The notes below the pieces were generated by a model that saw nothing but the letters and a program-made list of their open reading frames with translations, was not told the DNA's origin and did not search any database. The translations under genes and the position numbers were made by a program. Below, piece after piece: positions 1 to 11,073 of a stretch of DNA of 64,000 nucleotides. Source of the stretch: Corylus avellana (lineage: Eukaryota; Streptophyta; Magnoliopsida; Fagales; Betulaceae); contig NC_081544.1 of assembly GCF_901000735.1 (NCBI RefSeq), forward strand, positions 23,241,900 to 23,305,899, given 5' to 3'. Every line of letters starts with the position of its first letter. Positions within the stretch are counted from its first letter, which is position 1.

Positions 1-271
1 GTTGGATTATGCCTAGATGCACGTACTTGATGCACTAATTATACCTAACAAATTCTCTGTATTTGTTTGGTACTTTACTTCAGGTATTGTCATGTATTTA
101 TGTTTCCTTTAAATTGGGTTTTTAAAAAATTTACGGTTAAATATTATTTCAGTACTTGTGGTTTGCACTAAAATTAAATAACTACCTAAGTTTTCAAAAA
201 TATCGCAAATGATACCTGTAGTAAATCAGTAAACCCACTAGTACTAAAAAGTGCCGTAAGGAGGACCGTCA
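1..271. other. AT-rich non-coding DNA, possible lone arm of an inverted-repeat element
   Basis: No coding region is supported. Phrases near 130-235, such as 'tacttgtggtttgcac', have the style of long terminal-inverted-repeat arms of plant MITE or Mutator-like elements, but I did not find a convincing matching right arm in the next 1.2 kb. It may be a truncated element continuing left of the window. Confidence 0.3.
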
Positions 272-307
272 GGAGGAGGGGGAGAACTTTTGCTCTCCCC
301 CTCCTCC
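272..307. repeat. Perfect 14-bp hairpin, 8-nt loop
   Basis: The left arm GGAGGAGGGGGAGA (272-285) is the exact reverse complement of TCTCCCCCTCCTCC (294-307), separated by ACTTTTGC. It is much more GC-rich than its surroundings and lies between the AT-rich arm-like sequence and the retroposon-like segment that follows. No function is assigned. Confidence 0.75.
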
Positions 308-339
308 CTGATTTTCTTCACACCCCCCTTCTTTTGTTT

Positions 340-1091
340 TTAGAAAGCTCAGTTCAGATGCCGTCCACCGTCTTTGGTTGTGTTTTTTTTTTCGAGTTTT
401 GACTGGGCTCTTGGATTGGACTTTTCAAAACTCAATCTATTTCCTTCCGTCATACCTACCTCGACACGCGCCCCACCACCACGCTCACTGGCTTCCAATA
501 GCACTTTCGGCATCTTTGTTGGGCAACCACGCACCAATGCATGGTCTGTTGCGCTCCGGCTAGATTCTTTCCGCATCGTTCTATTGGTGCTTGTGGGCCT
601 TTTATGTCTTTTGTGCTTCGGCCAGAATCTTCTAGCAGCTTCCCTCCTCTCCTCATTCCGATGATGCTGCTGGTTTGTAGGTTTTAATTGCTTTTTTTTT
701 TTCTTTCCTTGTATTTTCATGTATGTTTTGTTGTCCTGGCCTTTGGGTTGAGGACGTGAATAATTTCCTGGCTTTCAGGTCTAGAAGGGAATAGTTTAGG
801 TGTGGGTCTTTTGCTCATGCCTGGGAAATGTGCTACCTTTGCTAGAGTAGATCTGTTCTATAAGCTAAAGATTGGACAGGGTTTGCAGATGTTTAACGCC
901 ATAGATAGGATTTCAATTTAAGATCTGTATGTTTTTTATGTATGACGTGTAATCTTTTAGTTTCGGTTATACTCTTTCAGAATTATTTTGCCCTAAGATT
1001 GTAAAGAGCTCTTATGTTCTTGACTACTCTATCAATGGAATCAGAATGAATTTCCTTAAAAAAAAAAAGAAAAAAAAAAGAAAAGAAAAAG
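340..1091 (+). mobile_element. Possible non-coding poly-A-tailed retroposon
   Basis: The 5' part (about 350-660) is GC-richer than the flanks and carries only short incoherent open frames. The 3' end has the form of a plant LINE tail: a 'tctatcaatggaat' phrase followed by a long interrupted A run (about 1058-1091). This fits a LINE or derived element that kept UTR-like sequence but no recognisable reverse transcriptase. No target-site duplication was identified, so boundaries are approximate. Confidence 0.35.
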
Positions 1092-1392
1092 GTCAATAAA
1101 TCTACTTGGTATCTCTGTCAAGGTTTCGTTAATTTTTTTAATGAAATGCCACATCACCCTTATACGTGGGCGCCACGTAGCATGGTACTTGAGTTTTTGG
1201 GTCTAAGTCATATTTTATTTTATTTAAAAAAAAAACATGAATTATATAATATAGAAAATTTGTAAGAATATTTAATATTTTTAGTGTGTTTTTACGCATC
1301 CTAATTTTGTTGTTAGTGATAGTATGGCTGCCATGGAAGAATATTCCAGTTAGCAAATGAACCCACGTGGAACAGACAAGTCGTTGGAGGGC

Positions 1393-1656
1393 CCCTGGCC
1401 AACAGGTGGATGGGTTAAGGCTAATTGGGATAAAAACAAAGAACAGATGGGAGTGGGAATTGTAGCGAGGGATTGGGGTGGCTTTGTCCTTGCCACTTGC
1501 TGCAAGGTGCATGTCTTACACGTCCAGGCATTTTAGAGCCAAATTCTGCAGAAGCAATGGGCCGGAGCTCTCTACACGGCCAGCTTTTGTCATGATATAA
1601 TTGATATTGGTATATCAAACGTCATATTGGAAGGAGATGCAAAAGACAAAAGTTGG
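1393..1656 (+). pseudogene. LINE-type RNase H (RVT_3) fragment, frameshifted
   Basis: The frame from 1408 reads GWVKANWDKNKEQMGVGIVA, the typical start of the RNase H-like domain at the end of plant LINE ORF2, including the first acidic residue of the catalytic set (WD). The frame stops at 1534-1536. After a shift it resumes with AEAM and then, in another frame, with ALYTASFCHD and ILEGDAKD, supplying the conserved E and the second D. It is a decayed fragment of one domain only. It is separate from the larger LINE at 1993-4374, which carries its own RNase H domain. Confidence 0.75.
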
Positions 1657-1992
1657 GGTGGATGCAATCTGCTCAACGGACACAAACATGACTCGACATG
1701 GATTATAATATAGAAAATTAGGAGGAATATTTAATATATTTAGTGTGACATCTATAATATTTCAATACAAATCAAACCCATATAATTTTGAACATTTGAA
1801 AAAATATATATAAGGAAAAATAAACTTTTTTTTTTTAATAAAAAATTGTTTCTATAGGTATACATGGTTTAAAATGAAAAGTATAAAGAAAAAAAAAATA
1901 GCCTTTTAAAAAAAATGGGCTATATGGCCCATAATGAGTAGTTAATTAATGTAATATGTTTTTAAAAAGATGATAAAAAGATAGTCCTTAGC

Positions 1993-4374
1993 CTAGATGG
2001 GTTGGCCTAGTGATGAAATGTATTACCACTTTCAAATATGAAGTGTTGATTAATGGTTCTCCTGAGGGTTATATTCAACCTAGTCGTGGTCTCCGACAAA
2101 GAGACATGTTATCCCCTTATTTATTTCTTTTATGTGCAGAAGCGTTGAGTTCCAAGATCCGGTGGATGGAACAAGAAGGCTCTTTCAAAGGGGTTCCTAC
2201 ATCTCCTAAAGGGCCACGACTAAGTCATTTATTTTTCGCGGACGATAGTCTTATTTTTTGTCGGGCCACGATACATGATTGGAGGATGTTAACAGAGATT
2301 TTAGACTGGTATGAAAAGGTGTCAGGCCAAAAGCTAAATAAAGAAAAAAACATCAATCTTCTTTAGTAGAAACACAAGCCAGAGGGATCAGAATCAACTT
2401 ATTCAATTAGCTGGGGTCCTTACTACTCAAAGATATGACAAATATCTTGGTTTGCCAGCGTTGGTAGGGAAATCTCAGGTTAAAGAATTTCAAAGCATCA
2501 CGGAGCGGGTTCGTAAATGGGTCAATGATTGGAAAGTGAAACTCTTGTCTCAAGCAGAAAAGGAGATCCTTTTGAAAGCTGTGATTCAAGACATCCCTAC
2601 TTATAGTATGGGAATTTTCTTATTGCCCAAAAGTTTGTGTAAGGAGCTTAATACCATTATGCAAAGATTTTGGTGGGGCCATTCGGAAAATGTCAAGAAA
2701 ATCCACTGGATGTGTTGGGAGAAAATGGGGAGATCCTAGACACAAGGGGGTATGGGGTTCCGTGATTTACAATGTTTCAACAAAGCCCTGTTAGCCAAAC
2801 AATGTTGGCATTTATTTCATTACCCCCAGAGTTTGGCGGCACAAATTGTTAAGGCAAAATATTTTCCAAAACATTCTTTTTTAGAGGCGAAGTTGGGGAG
2901 TCGACCGTCGTTTGCATGGCGGAACTTACTTTCGGCTAAACCTTTGTTTAAGGAAGGAATGATTTGGAGGATAGGCAACGAGCAAAAAGTGAAGATATGG
3001 GGCGATAAATGGATTCCAAAACCGGTGTCTTATAAAATATAGTCTCCTTGTCGGCAATTGGAGCAAAATGCTTTAGTAGCTGAGCTTATTGATAGGAATA
3101 CAGGTTATTGGAATTATGCTCTTATTCATAGCATCTTTTGGAAAGAGGAAGCTGAATTAATCTGTAACCTTCCAATAAGCCGTTATGGTCAAAGGGATAA
3201 GTTGATATGGAGGTCGACTCCTACAGGGGTGTTTACGGTGCGTAGTGCTTATTATTTGGAGAAGGGGAGCATGGATACTATGGATGGGGAAGGATCCACT
3301 CATTATGGGGTTTCTAAGGTTTGGAAAAAGTTGTGGGCTATTAAGGCACCTAATGCTACAAAAGTATTTATCTGGAGGGCATGTAATAACATTCTCCCAA
3401 CAAAGGAGAACCTCAAGCGGAGAGGGGTAATCAGAGACGACATGTGCCCCATTTGCACGCTAGAGGTAGAATTTGTTGTTCATGCCTTATGGGCATGTCC
3501 AGGTGCCCAAGATGTTTGGGCAGGCAGTAAGAGATGGATTCAGAAGTGCCATAGTGCAGGAGCTAACTTTTTTGAAGTCCTAGAATTTTTGATGTTGCGA
3601 AGCAGTGACAAAGACATGGCTGTGATAGCAACAGTGGCCCAAGAAATTTGGTATTGTCGGAATACTGTGGTCCATGGTGGAAACTTTACTCATCCGAACG
3701 TCCTTGTAAGAGAAGCGGAGGAGCTAGTAGCCCAATATTGGAACCAAAATGAAAACATGTCGACAGAAATTACTTCTACACCATTTGTCCCAAGCCGGTT
3801 GCAGTGGAAGAGTCCGGATATAGGTTGGCTTAAAGCCAACTAGGACGTGGCTCTTAATTTGGAGAGACAACGAGTGGGAATTGGGGTGGTTATAAGAGAT
3901 ACTACAGGGAGGGTATATGCGGCCCTTAGTCGTTCAATGGAGGCATGGCCGGTGCCGATCATAGCTGAAGCAATGGGGGCACTGCAAGCGTTAGAATTCT
4001 GCCAGGATCTGGGCATTACAGAATTATTTTTAGAGGGAGATTCTTTACAGGTGACCCAAGCAATTAATTCTATGGATGATCAATGGCTCCGGTTTGGACA
4101 GATTATTGGAGATATTTAGGTAATGCTTTTACAATTCCATAACTGGAAGGTCGCTCATGTGAAAAGGGAAGCAAATTTTGCAGCCCACGGTCTAGCGAAG
4201 GTAGCGGCGCAAGAACCTACGGAGAAAGTATGGAGGGACGAGATCCCTTTGTGTAGTTCTGATGTAGTTCTTTTATAGCAAATTGCTCTTGTTGTTTAGA
4301 GTGTTATACTCTAGATTTTTCAGATATGAATGAAAAGAGTCTCTATTCAAAAAAAAAAATAAATAAATAAAAAA
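1993..4374 (+). mobile_element. 5'-truncated non-LTR retrotransposon (LINE), with target-site duplication
   Basis: The insertion is bounded by identical 12-bp direct repeats ATAGTCCTTAGC at 1981-1992 and 4375-4386. It begins abruptly in the middle of a reverse transcriptase and ends with a short 3' UTR (4279-4348) and an A-rich tail of the form (A)n(AAAT)n. This is the expected product of target-primed reverse transcription with 5' truncation. The coding remnant is described separately. Confidence 0.92.
1995..4278 (+). pseudogene. LINE ORF2 remnant: reverse transcriptase, zf-RVT region and RNase H
   Basis: The C-terminal part of a LINE polyprotein. The first segment (to 2366) has the RT signature SRGLRQRDMLSPYLF and the catalytic FADD box (about 2236-2247). 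A run of seven A at 2343-2349 shifts the frame; coding resumes near 2360 in the frame that continues through LGLPALVGKSQ. The rest lies in one frame broken by four TAG stops (2737, 3040, 3841, 4117). It includes the Trp/Cys-rich zf-RVT linker (about 3300-3510, CPICTLEVEFVVHALWACP) and an RNase H domain (3830-4240) with AEAMGALQA, EGDS and AHVKREANFAAHGLAK, matching the D-E-D-H pattern of that domain. The natural end is the TAG at 4276-4278. It cannot make a functional protein. Confidence 0.93.
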
Positions 4375-4386
4375 ATAGTCCTTAGC

Positions 4387-6617
4387 ATTACTCTTCTAAA
4401 TGTTGTCTTTATATAGTTTTGGAAAGTAATAAATTCTGAGATACATTAAAATTTTGAACTTAATGAAATCACATATAAGGAAACTTATTGAAATATAATT
4501 AAATGTTCTTAATTAAGCTAATTTAATGAGCCGTTCACTCTTAAAAAATTGATTCAAAAATTATGCCTTAAAAAACTGGTTTAGCCTTTTAAAAAAATGG
4601 GTTCACGCCATATGTCATAATTCTAGACTATCTCTAAAGAGTGATTCGACTATTATATGTATATATGTGTATGTGTGCGCACGATATGAATCGAGGAATA
4701 TACATGAATTTGATTGCTTTATATTGATGTTTAATGGCTGTTTTATTGCATGGGGTTTTAATATTGATGAAATTGACAAGTGGGGATTGTGGGTTTTGGT
4801 TATTGGAAGCTTGGCTAGTTGAGGATGTTATGTTTTGATAATGGGATGTTAAGGAGAGTTTTATATAGGGAGGATTGATGAGGATTAAGCCCTCCATAAT
4901 GGCAGGTTGTGCAAGGGTCCCTATATGGCTTAAACTAGTATGGATTTAAAGGGTGAATATGGGTTTTGCTCACTTTTTTTGTTTTGAGTTTTAATTAGTG
5001 GACATTAAGCTATTTGATGATGGACCCACTAATATTAAGTTTTTTTTTTTTTTTTTTTCTTTTCTTTTTTTCTTTGAGTTGTAAGCTACACTTACTTAGT
5101 GGGTTTTGAACACACCCTCAGCTTCCATCCCATTTTGAGCTAGATCGCTAAAGGCTCGTTGGAGCCACCATGGGCTTAGCAAAAACAATGGATATAAGAA
5201 GAAAAATCCCACATTTACTTGCTGCAATGTGAGTGGCATGCCCAACAATTTCGTTTTCCTGTAAGAACTTATATAACTTTCTCATAAGGCGAGTGAGCCT
5301 TATGAGATCTTGGTAGTTGAGGATCTAGCTACGAATGGGCCCCTGAGGTAGATGGCCAAATGGGCCCAGTAAGACTGGGTCCACGACACAAAATTGTGGT
5401 CATACAATGAATGTCTATTGTTTTGGTTACTTGGAACAAAATGGCACAAAATTATGATATAGTTATTGCAGGGATTGTGAAAAGTAATGGTATAAAGTCA
5501 CAGTTCCAACAATATTGGTCGGAAGGTACAACAACATCATACAAGCCTGCCACATATAATAAGATATTTTCAGGATTTTGGTAACAAATATATAAGAATT
5601 TGTTCACTTCATGCTGATGGATTATATTAATAACATATACTTCAAGTTATAACTCTCTTCCATATGGCTTATCCATACTCATAACCTTCTTACGGTAAGA
5701 TTGGCGTGTTCCTTGAGACATATGGTACAACATTAATGCCCCAATAAAGTGCAATAGCCCACGATCGCTAGTTGTCCGACCGAATTCGACCCCAAGTGAT
5801 CGATCCACATAACTAGCAATGCTACAGGGTGTAATTGTCATTTGTAAATGGTTGCGTCGATCACAATAACTCGTCACTGAAAGAAAAGTCATATAGAAGG
5901 CCACTATGTTCAAGAGTATGATCTATAAAGGAAAAACATTCATTTTGAAAATTAGAGAGGAGATAGTTTGTTTATATAGAAAGAATATGACTTAATTCCC
6001 TTTTCCCCGTCTCCTGCTCTGATTCTATATATAAATATGACTATCGGAGAATATAGCATTTGAAAATATGATAGTTGGAAAAGAAATTATAAATAAAGAA
6101 TATTTAAATGGTATAAAGAAAGAATATAAAATCTATTATAGAGTGCATTTGAATATCGAAGTAAAAAATAGTTTGATACTTTAAATTTGAAATTAAATTT
6201 AGGAAAATCATTTTGAGTACTTAAGCCCATAAAGAGGATAGGTTGGTTTATTTCTCTATGATCAGTTATGAACTCTCTATACCATATCCATGAGGTTGGT
6301 AGCAAAAACAAACAAACAACACCTATGAATTATTATCCTGTTAATGGTTTTGTTTTGTTTTATTTTATTTTTTCCAATCAAATTAACAGAAAACTTCATC
6401 CATTAAAGATCTGAATGCTGTGAAGAAATATATTTATATCATTATATGCATCTTTTGACAGTGCTGTTGCCTGAGCTTCTTTTTTCATGCTTTTGAAAAG
6501 CAATGCCTGCACCTGATTCACTTTGTGTATGGAAATCCTACCTCTTTTGCAAAGTAAAGTGGCCACCACTTTCTTTTATACAATTATGCATATTGAGAGT
6601 GACCTACCTGCTGTTCC

Positions 6618-6648
<31 letters not shown>

Positions 6649-8924
6649 TCGTTGGGCTCTGTTTGGTCAATTTGAATTAGATTAAGGCTATTGGACTTTC
6701 AGACACCACACCATGCCTCTAAAGCAACACATGGAGTGGATTGGTTGGGAATGTTGACTTTTGATCAAACTGGCTATTGATCTCTTGTAATTCAAATCAT
6801 CTTTTATTTATGGTTTCAACGATGATGGACAAGGATTTCTACCTCTAGAGGAGGCTTTTGGAAGTGGGAGTTTGCTGCAAGAGGAGTGCTTTCTTCTAGA
6901 CTAGTTCTCAAATTACGTACATTTTTAATTCTCAAATCCGACACAATTTTTTCTACTATAAGATGCAATTTAAAAAACAAACTACACATGATAAATTTGA
7001 GTGGAACAAAAACTTGAAATATTCACGATACTCTTAAAACTACTTTCATCTTTATATCACGTCACAACTAAAAAGCAAATATTACTCTCTAAAAAAAACA
7101 TTCTCAAACGAACCCGCCATAGTTTGAGAATGGCACCTTTTTCTTAGGACAGGAAAACAATAAACTAGTGTAAGTTCTCAACCACCATGGCACCCCAAAT
7201 CATGCATATTTAAAGACCTGAGAGGACTTGGCTCTTTGTGACTAAAAAAACAGAAGCCAGAGACACAAATTGCCTCTACATGTTTATCATAGAATAGGGA
7301 TCCATAATCCATTGAGCAACATAACAAAGAAAAAAACAAAACCCTCTTGCCAAATCCCAAAAGCCACAACATTACCAAATGCCAACCCCCAAAAATCTGT
7401 GTGTAATATCTCCACCAGTGCTTCAATTCTGGCCCTTCTTTTGGCCCCTTGTGAGTAGCAAGGCGGCAAGAAGAGCATCCCTGGAATTAAGAAATAAGAA
7501 TTATTAAGACTCCTAAGCACTTGGGTCAACTACACTTTTATTCTATTAATCCACAGTCTGACATCCACAAAAAGACTTTACCCAATTTCTATGATTATCA
7601 AACATAAACATTTCGTTGATTTTCTTGTAAGCTTTGTTTACCGAGGTCTCCGTATGTTTAGGGTAACCTCGTTGACCTCCGTATGTTTAGGGTAATCTTT
7701 TTATAACGTTGAAAAAGAGAAGTGTTAGGAAACTAAACAAATAAACTTAAAAAAAAATTTAACCTAACGTGACAGATGGTGAGTGACAAGTAAAGGAAAG
7801 CGAATTGTATTTTTTTTAAAAAAAAATTTAAAAACTCTAGCCATATCAGTTTAGAAATTTTTCTAGATTAATTTATTTGTCTCTCTAGCACTTTTGATCA
7901 AAAAAATTATGCCAAAAAACAAAAAATATATAAATTGGTGAAATTGTCATGTGCCACGTGGTTGAGTACGCATGAAGTGGACACTATGATTGTGCATCAA
8001 GTATCAACTTTTTTAATTTTTTTTTTTAATTTTTGGGTGTGCCTGAGAATGATGTGGGAAAGTTGGGAAAGAACAAAAGGAGTGATTATTTTGGTGGAAG
8101 TGCTGCTGCTGCCAGCGGTGGTGGGTGAGTCATTCATGTGAGTCCGTGAGTGTGACACCGTTCTTTATGCCCAAAGGGCGTGATGATGATGGATGGAGGA
8201 ATTATCAGACCGTACACGTGTCGTCGTGACTCGTTAATCGATGTCGATCCCTGGGTGGGGTCTACCCAGGAGGATTTAAAACTTTGATGTGAAGAGCCAA
8301 CGACAACGTCCTATCTCAGTGTTGCCTTGTGTCCGCGGATATGAATATAAAAATATGCGGAATTTGAGCGCTACGAATTGGGTCTATTTCTTTCTTTTTA
8401 TTTTTTATTTTTTTATGGGTCTATTTCTTGATAACATCAGATGAGAGAGGTTTTATTTTTACTATATTAACAATGTGGTATCCAAAATTGCCATTGAATT
8501 CAAATTTCAATAATGTTTCGTCTAAAATTTAATGGTAATTTTAAATACTACGTCAAGGACTATACACATGAAAGTGTAGGAGTAAGAATGTGTGTAACAT
8601 TTTTTCTTCGAGCATATTAGCATCTAAAGGAAGGATGTCAATTTTTGACATGGCCTGCGAATCTGATACGAATTCAGCACGAAATTGGTTGGTTAAGATT
8701 GAAATATTTAACCCGTATAATTAAATATATCAGGCTATAGTTGACTTATAAAGTCTTATATTCATGCTTTAATACGACCTGAATTTGACCCACAAATTTG
8801 ACACAAACCAAACATAGAATTAACAAATTAAAATTAATAAATCTGATTTATTTAATTAAATTAGTTGGCATATATAATCTTATCAAGACACTTCAAAGTG
8901 ATAGACAAAGACAAACGATTACCC

Positions 8925-8961
<37 letters not shown>

Positions 8962-9304
8962 TTTATTATATTGTATTGATGTAAGCAATAGGTCATCTAT
9001 ATATATATATATATATATATATAGGTGAAACATCGAGTGCCAGTAGTACTGGTGGATCTCAAACCTAGCTTAGAATCTACTTTTCAAAAGCAGCCGCGCG
9101 CCAAAACTCACAAAGACCATGTTGTCATTATGTCACTCACGTGAAAAATCAACGGTAGGTGCCATATTAGATAGTGAGATAAATTCATTCAACACCAAGG
9201 ACAAAACAAAAGTGATCAAATTTTGTGCTGAATCACACATTCTTTAACGTACCCATCTAACATATTTATGATATAATATATTTATGCAACTTTGGGTTAA
9301 AAGA
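4387..9304. other. Intergenic region, no supported gene
   Basis: Only short, compositionally poor open frames occur. Visible structures are a CT run at about 6622-6650, a perfect 10-bp hairpin at 5281-5306 (CTCATAAGGC/GCCTTATGAG), a near-duplicate CTCCGTATGTTTAGGGTAA at about 7647 and 7677, and two TA runs (about 8929-8959 and 8998-9023). An 88-codon minus-strand frame at 5647-5913 resembles no family I recognise and is not called as a gene. Confidence 0.6.
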
Positions 9305-9561
9305 AGGACAAAGTGTTTTTTCAAACTGGGTTGAAAAAATTTTTTTCAACTTAATCTATAAAAATGACATGTGTCCCTTGAACATGTGAGATGCACATAT
9401 TTTTTTTAATAGTAGGAATAAAATTAGAATAAATTTTATTAAAAACTTATGTGCATCTCACATGTTATTAAAAAAAAAAAAAAAAAAAAACACATGTCAT
9501 TTTTATAGACTAAGTTGAAGAAAATTCTTCTAACCCAGTTTGGAAGAAAACTTTGTCCTTC
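9305..9561. mobile_element. MITE-like inverted-repeat element, about 257 bp
   Basis: The left arm starts GGACAAAGTGTTTTTTCAAA and the right arm ends with its imperfect reverse complement (TTTGGAAGAAAACTTTGTCC). The arms continue inward through ACATGTG and ATGTGAGATGCACAT motifs, so nearly the whole element can fold on itself. It has no coding capacity, as expected for a non-autonomous DNA element. Confidence 0.75.
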
Positions 9562-10880
9562 AAAGAATGGAATAGGCGTTTAGCCATGTAGGGCTCGTTT
9601 ACTCAAAACTACTTTTACTTTCGTATCACATTACAACAAAAAGGCAAAGTATACTCTCTAAAATACATTATTATTATCAAACGAGCCCAGTAATATTTCC
9701 CTCCTATAAATTCATGGATATGTTTGGGAATGAGTAATGTTACGGATTATTTTTTTATCCTTCCAAAATTGATGTGACTTTTAAAATCATCATTAGATCA
9801 AAATTCAATAGTAATCTATCCCAAATTTAAGAGTGATTTTAAAAGCCACATCAACTTAAAAAATATAAAAAAATAGTTTTTAACATTACTCATTTAGGAA
9901 GACATAATTACTATTTTCACACTACATATTACTGTTTTTAGCATATATATGTACAGTGGATTCCATATGAATCTATAATGAATAAGCAATTTCTGATGAT
10001 GACATTTTCACAATAATATCATGAAGAACATATTACTTAATGCTGTAATTTTTTATTTATTACAATATAAATGTCACCTCCACACATTTAGGCCATAAAT
10101 AATTGATGTTTAGACGTTATGGTACCTACCTACTTTGCCTCATTAATCATTATCAACGGTTTTAGCATCTTTAGCAATTTTCAATTATGGACAATAAACC
10201 TCCTTGATTTATATTTAATTAATTGTCTTCAATTTTCATTGTCGTTTTGGAGGTTAATAGCAGCTGGGAGAGCAATCTAATTTTAAGGGGAATTTTTTTT
10301 TTTAATTATATTGGATCACATTAATTAGAAGCTTCTGGCCAGCAATGAAAGCTAGCTGGTGACACTAATGTTCTGTATATTCAATAGTCCAACACTGCAG
10401 GAAATGGTGGATGCAACCAATAAAATACCCATAAAAGCTCCAAATTTATTGGTTTATCTGATTAATGATTATCATACACTGTTGACAGGGGCCAAATTAA
10501 TGAAATTATCAATGTAAAAAAGTTAAAAATGGAAATAGAAAGGAAGCGTAGGGGGAACTTGTACAGATAGCCGAAAACGGAGGGGTCTATTTTGGAGAAA
10601 GAGGAAAGTTGGAAGATCCGGACAAGAGGATCAAACAGCAATTCAAGTATACGTTACACTTTGCCTAGGAAAAAAAGAAAGTGAACGTTACTCCTATAAG
10701 AAAAAGCTATGGGTTTGGCTTAGAATACTACACACCATTACTATTTTTACTAGCCAAAAGAGAGGACGCATGGTCCCTTTAATAATAGACAAAGAGCTGT
10801 GGGGGAGTGTGTGTGTGTGGGAGTGGGAGGGGGGGTTTCCGTGGTAGGGTCGGGTTATCCCTACGAGAAAATCTATTCTT
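9562..10880. other. Intergenic and promoter region upstream of the TSO1-like gene
   Basis: No gene is supported. The distal part is AT-rich. A GT/GGGAG low-complexity stretch lies at about 10800-10835 and the proximal part merges into the purine-rich leader of the next gene. No single TATA box or factor site can be assigned with confidence. Confidence 0.5.
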
Positions 10881-10926
10881 ACTCTCAACTTCCCGCTTCT
10901 TCTTGAATCTCATCAGCTAAAAAGTC

Positions 10927-11073
10927 ATGGAAAGAGAAGGAAAGTGAGAGAAAGTACAGAGAGAGAGAGAGAGAGAGAGAGGGAGGGAGAGTAGGAGTAG
11001 AGGAATGTGGAGGAGCTTCTTCTCTAGACATGGACACTCCAGAGAGGAACCAGATCGGCGCTCCCATCTCTAA
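10927..11073 (+). promoter_or_regulatory. Leader of the TSO1-like gene: GA repeat and two upstream ORFs
   Basis: A (GA)n microsatellite (about 10958-10981) lies 50-70 bp before the start codon. Two upstream ATGs are present: a six-codon frame (10927-10947) and a 22-codon frame (11005-11073) that starts 25 nt before the main ATG and runs past it in another frame. The main ATG has the better context (G at -3, G at +4). If the transcript starts upstream of 10927, both could lower initiation at the main start; the transcription start itself is not visible. Confidence 0.45.

Noticed and set aside
349..720. 123-codon Lys/Arg-rich minus-strand frame
   Set aside because: Shadow of a T-rich retroposon-like plus-strand segment; no initiation context or family match.
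1138..1512. 124-codon minus-strand frame
   Set aside because: It is antisense to the RNase H fragment at 1393-1656 and to AT-rich DNA; the plus strand carries the recognisable domain.
5647..5913. 88-codon minus-strand frame
   Set aside because: Mixed but plausible composition; no recognised motif, no exon signals and repeat-rich surroundings.
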